From positions 124,001-188,000 of the forward strand of contig JAUIIL010000002.1 of the NCBI GenBank assembly GCA_030431635.1: DNA of 64,000 nt, in the 5' to 3' direction. Below, in pieces: positions 58,655 through 64,000 of the stretch. Origin of the DNA: Bacteriovoracia bacterium (GTDB lineage Bacteria > Bdellovibrionota > Bacteriovoracia > Bacteriovoracales > Bacteriovoracaceae). The notes under the pieces were generated by a model. It was not told the origin of the DNA and ran no database searches. It worked only from the letters and a program-made list of their open reading frames with translations. The position numbers were made by a program, and so were the translations under genes. Position 1 is the stretch's first letter. Each line of letters opens with the position of its first letter.

Positions 58655-60061
58655 ATGAAAATGAAAATAGCTGTAAATGTTGGAATTCTTCTTTTTTTTC
58701 TCTCATGTAGTCAAATAGGATCTGATTCAAAAGATCCTGAAAGCGGTTTAAATTATATTTATCAAAACAAAGCTGGGTTTGAAAAAATTCATCTTAATAT
58801 TCAAGAAAAGGAACTCGATAACGGATTAAAGATAGTTGTTGTTCCTAAAAAAGATCTCCCTATTTTAAGTTTTTATACATTGGTCAAGGTTGGTTCTAAA
58901 GATGAACCTGAAAAGAAAACGGGAATGGCCCATTTTCTTGAGCATTTAATGTTTAAGGGAACAAAAAATAATCCCGACGGAATGTTTGATCAAAAAGTGG
59001 AGTCTTTTGGAGGAAGTTCAAATGCTTTCACATCACAAGACTCTACTGTTTATTATATTTGGGGACCATCTGATAAGTTAGAGGAAATAATGTCTCTTGA
59101 GTCAGATAGGATCAACGGTCTTTCTTTTACAAAAGAAGCTTTTGAGAATGAGAAAAATGTTGTTATTGAAGAGCATAAGATGCGATTAGAAAATTCTCCT
59201 TATGGAAAACTCTACTATCATCTTTTTTCTGAAATTTTTAAAAAGACTAGTTATCAACATAGTGTTTTAGGAAAAAAAGAAGATATTATCTCTTTAAAGC
59301 ATCAAGATGTTTTAGAATTTTATCACTCTTTTTATCAATCAGATAATATTCGGCTTTTTATTGTTGGAGATGTTGAGCCTGAGAGAGTTTTTAAGTTGGC
59401 CCAACGTTACTATTCTCACTTACCCTCAACAAAAGACAAAGAGAAAGAAAAAGAACAAAAAGAGAAGTTGGTCAAGGTCCCTAATAGAAGTATTGATCTT
59501 TATGGCAACTCCAGGACCCCTCTGTTTGCTTTGGGTTTTTCTGGAGTGCCTAGGGGAGATAATGACTCCTATCTTCTTGAGTTAATGGCCATTATGTTAA
59601 CAGAGGGAAAAAGCTCATACTTACAAAGTGAGTTTGTAGAAAATGAAAGGCCTCTTTTCTCTCAACTATTTGCCCAAAACGTTTCTTTAGAAAAAAGTGG
59701 AGCCTTTTTTTTAATGGGGAAACTTTACACAAAAGTAGGGATAAAGTGGAGTGAAAAAAGGTTAAGGCGAAAATTAAAAAATTCTTGTAAAGAAATGATT
59801 AATGAAAGATCTCTACAAAAGGCCAAAAATCATTATCTTATTAATCTGATGAAACAACTTTCTCAAAATTCAGAACTCACTGAATATGTTATTGATAATT
59901 ATTTAATTAATGAAAATCCAGGAATATATAAAAATGAAATTCAAACAATTGTGAACGCGGATAAAAATCAAGTCATTCAAGTTTGTCAAAAATATCTAAA
60001 TTCAAGAGAGGGGTTGTATTTATCTTTATGGAACAAAAACCCGAAATGGAGAGTTAGGTGA
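58655..60061 (+). CDS. M16-family zinc peptidase (catalytic partner), lipoprotein
   Basis: 468 residues with a signal ending in lipobox FLSC (C18). The inverted zinc motif is H93-F-L-E-H97 in GMAHFLEHLMFKGT, and the third ligand Glu lies in NVVIEEHKMR. GGSSNAFTSQDSTVYY and YGKLYYHLFSEIFKKT are pitrilysin-family features. The C-terminal domain is present but short. It overlaps the next M16 gene by four bases (GTGA), and the pair looks like the heterodimeric M16B type in which one chain holds the zinc and the other the substrate-side residues. Confidence 0.9.
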   Translation: MKMKIAVNVGILLFFLSCSQIGSDSKDPESGLNYIYQNKAGFEKIHLNIQEKELDNGLKIVVVPKKDLPILSFYTLVKVGSKDEPEKKTGMAHFLEHLMFKGTKNNPDGMFDQKVESFGGSSNAFTSQDSTVYYIWGPSDKLEEIMSLESDRINGLSFTKEAFENEKNVVIEEHKMRLENSPYGKLYYHLFSEIFKKTSYQHSVLGKKEDIISLKHQDVLEFYHSFYQSDNIRLFIVGDVEPERVFKLAQRYYSHLPSTKDKEKEKEQKEKLVKVPNRSIDLYGNSRTPLFALGFSGVPRGDNDSYLLELMAIMLTEGKSSYLQSEFVENERPLFSQLFAQNVSLEKSGAFFLMGKLYTKVGIKWSEKRLRRKLKNSCKEMINERSLQKAKNHYLINLMKQLSQNSELTEYVIDNYLINENPGIYKNEIQTIVNADKNQVIQVCQKYLNSREGLYLSLWNKNPKWRVR

Positions 60062-61410
60062 TTAAGTTATTCTTACCTTTATTTTTTCTTTTTAGTGTGA
60101 AGGCCCAAGTTTTAAATAATTATCAAGTACTAGATTGGAACGGTATCGAAGTCCATTGGCTTGAAGATGACAAGTTTCCTTTATACCAAGTTGTTATCTA
60201 TTTTTCGAAGGGCTCTTCTTCAGACAATCCACAAACATATGGTGAAACAAAAGCTTCTTTAGAATTAATGAATACGGGAACAAATAGCTATACGAAAGGA
60301 CAGATTTTAAGCTCATTAGAATTTTACGGTACACAAACGCAATCTTTTGTCACTCATGAGTATTCAACATATAGCTATAGTGGTCTTGTTAAAGATATCG
60401 TTCCAACAACCAAAATGATTTGCCATCTTTTCAATAATGCTGCTTACCCTAAAGAACAGGTTGTTTTTTATCGGAAAAAACAAAAAGAGTACCTTTCTAA
60501 CCTAGTGAATAATCATGCTGAATTGGCCGATCTTGCTTTAAGAAAAATCAGCCTACAAAAGACCCCCTTTGCAGCGAGTTCCGAAGGAGAGATCAAAACA
60601 ATAGGGAGGATAAATTCAGAAAATTTAAAAAATAAACTAGATGAATTATCTCAAAGAACAAAAAAAATAATCTACATTCGTGGACCTGGAGAAAGCTTGA
60701 ATATTAAGAAAGCATTCGCCAATGATTGTGAATGGAGTGGAACTGAAAATAATACAGAGAAAAAAGTAAAAAAAGGTGAGAATAACCCCGGACTCTTTTT
60801 TGTTGTGATACCTAAGTCAACTCAAACACAAATAAGAGTTGGCTCATACCTTGAACCTATTTTTAAAGAGAGAGATGAGCTCTCATTACTTGTTGCAAGT
60901 TATTATTTGGGAGGTGGTTTTACCTCTCGTCTTATTGATGAGCTAAGAACTAAACAAGGATACATTTATTCACTTGATGCAATGAGTGTTATGCAAAGAG
61001 ATTATGGAAGATCTTTCATAAGAACCTCGACGTCTCATCAGAATGTTCAAAATGTAATTGATTCTATGAAAAAAACGATAAAAGAAGCAACAGATCCTTC
61101 CACGGTATTAAAGAAACTGGAGCAAACCAAGAAATTTATGAACGGGCATTATTACTTAGCTTTAGATGATAAAGATGAGTTATTGCAAAAAATTATTTTA
61201 CTGGAGCACAAAGGTCACTCGATAGAAAATTTTAAAAAACTCCCAGCGCAGTTGAGACTAATAGAGGCAAAAGCTGTGGCCCAAGGAGTTCAAAAAAGTT
61301 TTAACTGGGAAGAGCAAACAGTAGTGATATTGGGACCAATTGATCAGTATCAAAAGTTAAAAAAAGTTTTTAAGAAACTAGAAAAGATTGATTATAAAGA
61401 ATTACTTTAA
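60058..61410 (+). CDS. M16-family protein without zinc motif (regulatory partner)
   Basis: 450 residues starting at GTG 60058 with a signal peptide (MIKLFLPLFFLFSVKAQ). Where HxxEH should be, the sequence reads GETKASLELMNTGT, so it cannot bind the catalytic zinc. The C-terminal half keeps the substrate-binding Arg/Tyr region: YYLGGGFTSRLIDELRTKQG followed by YIYSLDAMS. This is the usual inactive subunit of M16B heterodimers. It overlaps the catalytic gene upstream by four bases and the convergent bactofilin gene by four bases. Confidence 0.85.
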   Translation: MIKLFLPLFFLFSVKAQVLNNYQVLDWNGIEVHWLEDDKFPLYQVVIYFSKGSSSDNPQTYGETKASLELMNTGTNSYTKGQILSSLEFYGTQTQSFVTHEYSTYSYSGLVKDIVPTTKMICHLFNNAAYPKEQVVFYRKKQKEYLSNLVNNHAELADLALRKISLQKTPFAASSEGEIKTIGRINSENLKNKLDELSQRTKKIIYIRGPGESLNIKKAFANDCEWSGTENNTEKKVKKGENNPGLFFVVIPKSTQTQIRVGSYLEPIFKERDELSLLVASYYLGGGFTSRLIDELRTKQGYIYSLDAMSVMQRDYGRSFIRTSTSHQNVQNVIDSMKKTIKEATDPSTVLKKLEQTKKFMNGHYYLALDDKDELLQKIILLEHKGHSIENFKKLPAQLRLIEAKAVAQGVQKSFNWEEQTVVILGPIDQYQKLKKVFKKLEKIDYKELL

Positions 61411-61751
61411 TCTTGAGTGTGAGCTTCCATTTCAAGATGAGCACCAGGATAAATACATAAGTCTTGTGCTTTTATTTGCCCGCTTACTTCTGCTGATGAA
61501 CGTATGGTGAGTTTTCCTTGGGCTTCCAGTTTTCCATTGAATTTACCGAAAATTTCGACATCGAAAGCTTTAAGTTCTCCATTGATTGATCCGCTTCTCT
61601 CAATTGTTGTCTTGCCTTCTTCGAGAACACAGACATCACCTTCTATTGATGAAGCAATTGTCACATCTCCCTTTAGAACGAGGCTTCCTTTGATAAAAGA
61701 ACTATCTCCTAAAACGTTAAACTTTAAATTTCTAAACTCGCTAAAATCCAT
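61407..61751 (-). CDS. bactofilin
   Basis: 114 residues forming a right-handed beta helix of a polymerising cytoskeletal protein: SFIKGSLVLKGDVTIASSIEG, CVLEEGKTTIERSGSINGEL and VEIFGKFNGKLEAQGKLTIR carry the regular G-x-x repeats of bactofilins. Bactofilins recruit murein enzymes for cell shape. It lies six bases after a membrane coiled-coil gene and near an L,D-transpeptidase-fold gene, a typical cell-wall neighbourhood. Confidence 0.88.
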   Translation of the reverse strand: MDFSEFRNLKFNVLGDSSFIKGSLVLKGDVTIASSIEGDVCVLEEGKTTIERSGSINGELKAFDVEIFGKFNGKLEAQGKLTIRSSAEVSGQIKAQDLCIYPGAHLEMEAHTQD

Positions 61752-61757
61752 ATTAAA

Positions 61758-62564
61758 TCAATTTGCTGAAAAAGGTCCGTGATACTCTTCAATGAGGAGA
61801 TCACCTTCTCTTGTAAAAACAATTATTTTATAAAAAATTTGTCTGTCTTGTTCTGGTAAGTCAAAAATAGCTTCAGTTGGTCTAAAACGAGAGACTGTAA
61901 AACTCTCTCCAAGGTGGTAATCAATAGTAAAGTTATTTTCTGTAAGCTCTATGTGAGGATAAAATTTAACAGAATTTGATGAAAATTGAGTGACGAAAAT
62001 ATATCCACGAAGTTTGGCCATTGTATCTCCATTGGCCAAGTTAAACTTAAGAACTGCTTTATCTGATTCAACTTTAAAATGAACTCTTTGAATTTGAGCG
62101 ATATTTTGAGAAATAAGACTCTTGGCCAGTTGAGGTCTCTTGAAATAATCAAGTAGATCCTCAGGTTTTGGAAGAGTTGATGTTTGTGCTTTTTGGCCAT
62201 TTAACTCTTGCTCATTTTTAACAGAGGTTACGACTTCAGGGGCTTTAGGGGGTTGATTTTCAACCTGGACTACTTTTAAAGCTGCATTTTTTTCAATCAG
62301 CGCCATCTTTTCTTTCTTAAGGTAAATAACTTCGTTTTCAAGCTCTTTAAGTTGTTGTTGTATTTGCTTGGACACACCTTGCTTGGATTGCAACTTTTTA
62401 ATATAAGGAGCAACTAGAATAGCTCCTGTAATAGATAAAATAACAAAGATCCCTAGGATAAAAAGAATAAATTTTAATATTTTTTTATTAACCCTAAAAT
62501 AACGAGGTGGGGTTGGTGAATCGTAAACAATTAATGTCAGTTCATTTCTAGAATCTTGAATCAT
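61758..62564 (-). CDS. membrane-anchored coiled-coil protein, cell-wall neighbour of bactofilin
   Basis: 268 residues. A short cytoplasmic part with SPTPPRYFRVNKKI precedes one transmembrane helix (FILFILGIFVILSITGAILV), then a coiled coil (LKELENEVIYLKKEKMALIE) and a beta-rich C-terminal domain. The cytoplasmic P-x-R-Y-x-R-V segment and layout resemble the N-terminal part of bactofilin-associated M23 endopeptidases, but no M23 domain (HxH, HxxxD) follows. It may tether bactofilin to the envelope without enzyme activity. It ends six bases before the bactofilin gene. Confidence 0.6.
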   Translation of the reverse strand: MIQDSRNELTLIVYDSPTPPRYFRVNKKILKFILFILGIFVILSITGAILVAPYIKKLQSKQGVSKQIQQQLKELENEVIYLKKEKMALIEKNAALKVVQVENQPPKAPEVVTSVKNEQELNGQKAQTSTLPKPEDLLDYFKRPQLAKSLISQNIAQIQRVHFKVESDKAVLKFNLANGDTMAKLRGYIFVTQFSSNSVKFYPHIELTENNFTIDYHLGESFTVSRFRPTEAIFDLPEQDRQIFYKIIVFTREGDLLIEEYHGPFSAN

Positions 62565-62587
62565 TCCAGAATTATAGCTTTTTTTTT

Positions 62588-63568
62588 TTAATTCTTAAAG
62601 AATCTCATTGAAGGAACAAAGGCAATATTTCTTTTTTCTTTATCTAGTTTTGACCACTGTTCTGCTACAATTTTCCATTCGTAATCGCTATTTTTTTGGA
62701 GATAAAGCGTTTTCTTACCCAAATCGTCTATCGTCTCAGATTTATAGTCTTGCTGCATTTGAACGACTGCGTAATTTTGATGGACGAGTATTGATAGGTG
62801 TTGAAACTTAATAGAGGGGGTTCCTGGTAATGAAAAGATGGCTTTCTTATAACGTTTATACTCTTCATACTTCCCTTTTCTAGGGTTATAAAAACGTGAG
62901 GAGTCATAAAAAGAGATATATTTCTCAAAATTTTTCTCTTCCCAAGCTTTTTGCCACTCTTTAACGAGCCCAACTAAATCAGTTCTTAGTTCATTCCAAG
63001 AATCGTTGTTAAGATAGTTTAAATTTTCGACAATTACCATGGACGTATTTTTAAGATCGATATACTGAGAAATATCTTTGAGATCCTCATCAACAACCAC
63101 AACACATCCTTTTGAATCAAGGCCTTTGTTTATTCTAGAGTTGTCATTTGTTGAGTGAAGCCAAATCCCGCCACCAGTTTTGCCAAGACTACGATCGATA
63201 AAATTAGGATAATTACTAGTAAAAGCACCAGCTCCGTAAATCTCTCCCTGTTTTTGTCCATACTTTTTGATAAGTTCAGTGTCGGGTATAAAATCAGTAA
63301 GGTTATAAATACCTTCAGGTGTTTTTTTATCCCCTTCAACATACTTATTTCCTGAAAATTTTCCTGTGGCTATTTTGTATTTTTTTAAAAGTTTTGGAGT
63401 TGAATTACTATTTTCGTAAAGATAGAGGGTATGAGTGGATTTCTCAGCGATAACAACATGGTGAGAGAATTTGTTATCTAAAAGAACGATATTAGAAGGA
63501 AGAAAGTCTTGGGCCACGGCCCCTAAACTAATAATAGTTGACAAGAATAGTAGTTTGTACGCATTCAT
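62588..63568 (-). CDS. L,D-transpeptidase-fold (YkuD) protein with NTF2-like tail, Csd6-like
   Basis: 326 residues from ATG 63568, with GGAG six bases upstream and a signal peptide (MNAYKLLFLSTIISLGAVA). Residues about 35-190 are a YkuD catalytic domain: GGGIWLHSTND and GLDSKGCVVV give the His and Cys of the active site. About 200-326 are an NTF2-like domain (SFYDSSRFYNPRKGKYEEYK). This combination is that of Helicobacter Csd6 and Campylobacter Pgp2, which trim peptidoglycan peptides (L,D-carboxypeptidase) and set helical shape. Its neighbours (bactofilin, coiled-coil gene) suggest a shape-related role. Confidence 0.85.
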   Translation of the reverse strand: MNAYKLLFLSTIISLGAVAQDFLPSNIVLLDNKFSHHVVIAEKSTHTLYLYENSNSTPKLLKKYKIATGKFSGNKYVEGDKKTPEGIYNLTDFIPDTELIKKYGQKQGEIYGAGAFTSNYPNFIDRSLGKTGGGIWLHSTNDNSRINKGLDSKGCVVVVDEDLKDISQYIDLKNTSMVIVENLNYLNNDSWNELRTDLVGLVKEWQKAWEEKNFEKYISFYDSSRFYNPRKGKYEEYKRYKKAIFSLPGTPSIKFQHLSILVHQNYAVVQMQQDYKSETIDDLGKKTLYLQKNSDYEWKIVAEQWSKLDKEKRNIAFVPSMRFFKN

Positions 63569-63718
63569 AGTGACTCCAAGCCTTAACAATTCTTAATAAA
63601 GTTTAATACTAACTGCATAGCAAAACAAGATACTGGAACTTTTTAAATGGGCAATAAAAGGCTTTCATTGCAGTAGGTTATCTATCTGATATCATATAAG
63701 ACATATGGGAGAGGGAAA

Positions 63719-64000
63719 ATGAGAGTCCTGATACTTGATTCGGATTCAGAAAGAACAAAACACCTAAGTTCGAGAATGCCTGTTGGGGTGGATGTTATTG
63801 TTTATGCTGAGCAAGAGGCTTTCTTTAAAGATCTTGAAGAAAATGAAAGTGAGAGTGTCGTTATTCTTGATATGGACGCCCTAGGGAATAATTTATCAAA
63901 AGTTAATGAAAGACTTCTTATAAACTTTGCCGAGGCCAAAAGATTTTTTGTCACAGAAAAGTTAGGGCCAAATGATTTAAGGGAGCATCAGCAATCACCA
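63719..64000 (+). CDS. receiver-domain protein (3' end cut off by window edge)
   Basis: The ATG at 63719 follows GGGAGAGGG. The 94 visible residues are a receiver-like fold: opening strand MRVLILDSDSERT with two aspartates, as in the acidic pocket, and SVVILDMDALG with the possible phospho-acceptor. The spacing between the two is a little short. Whatever output domain follows lies right of the window. Confidence 0.65.
   Translation, partial: MRVLILDSDSERTKHLSSRMPVGVDVIVYAEQEAFFKDLEENESESVVILDMDALGNNLSKVNERLLINFAEAKRFFVTEKLGPNDLREHQQSP

Noticed and set aside
1-64000. CRISPR arrays, insertion sequences, integrases, prophage genes or rRNA
   Set aside because: No repeat-spacer pattern, transposase or phage structural motif, or rRNA signature was seen on either strand.

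Overview
The window is about 36-38% GC and densely packed with genes on both strands, with many 1-17 bp overlaps and convergent gene ends that touch. It carries a Na+-translocating NQR complex, Gram-negative envelope genes (MlaEFD, LptE, HldD, bactofilin, many lipoproteins), a FliL-like flagellar protein, PilZ and HD signalling proteins, two DksA/TraR-type zinc-finger proteins and many secreted peptidases and murein enzymes. This suggests a marine bacterium of the Bdellovibrionota, probably near Bacteriovoracaceae/Halobacteriovorax. That placement is inferred from gene content and base composition, not from a marker phylogeny.

Layout. 1-9.6 kb: partial YceD-like gene, shikimate kinase, receiver-like protein, alanine racemase, the Mla lipid-transport genes, a GYF-domain membrane protein whose coding continues in another frame past a 10-A run, a small methyltransferase and a DciA-like protein. 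9.7-19.7 kb: lptE-holA, NYN nuclease, uracil-DNA glycosylase, a membrane protein-BolA-Grx-HemY-like cluster, DinG-type exonuclease/helicase and secreted unknowns. 19.8-27.5 kb: nqrABCDEF-apbE-nqrM-alkB, closed by a strong terminator. 27.6-34.4 kb: DksA-like protein, M48 peptidase, HEAGH protein, PilZ protein, Na+/phosphate symporter, HD protein and tRNA-Leu(UAA). 34.4-38.3 kb: a four-gene operon of an unknown lipoprotein, a NuoB-like protein, a NuoCD fusion and a four-cysteine protein. 38.2-49.3 kb: Aat, two ureohydrolases, a 2-hydroxyacid dehydrogenase, Map, TatC, SpeE, HldD, a FliG-C-like protein and an amidase. 49.4-64 kb: second DksA-like protein, HtpG, asparaginase N-domain, a cysteine-rich lipoprotein, methylmalonyl-CoA epimerase, rhomboid, FliL-like protein, alanine dehydrogenase, an M16 peptidase pair, bactofilin, an L,D-transpeptidase-fold protein and a truncated receiver.

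The most unusual element is the operon at 34.4-38.3 kb. Its proteins are recognisably the quinone/N2 connecting module of respiratory complex I, but three of four N2-cluster cysteines and the conserved His/Tyr quinone-site residues are replaced. No membrane or NADH-dehydrogenase subunits of complex I lie in the window, while a complete NQR does. It may be a complex I module repurposed for a non-redox role.

Other items for a second look are the probable frameshift in a 10-A run at 7382-7391, promoter-like sequences resembling sigma-32 (htpG), sigma-28 (the cysteine-rich lipoprotein) and sigma-54 (two genes), and a marked excess of the tetramer GGCC. No CRISPR array, insertion sequence, prophage or rRNA was seen. 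The only gene-free stretch over 300 bases (34152-34472) holds the tRNA and its promoter.
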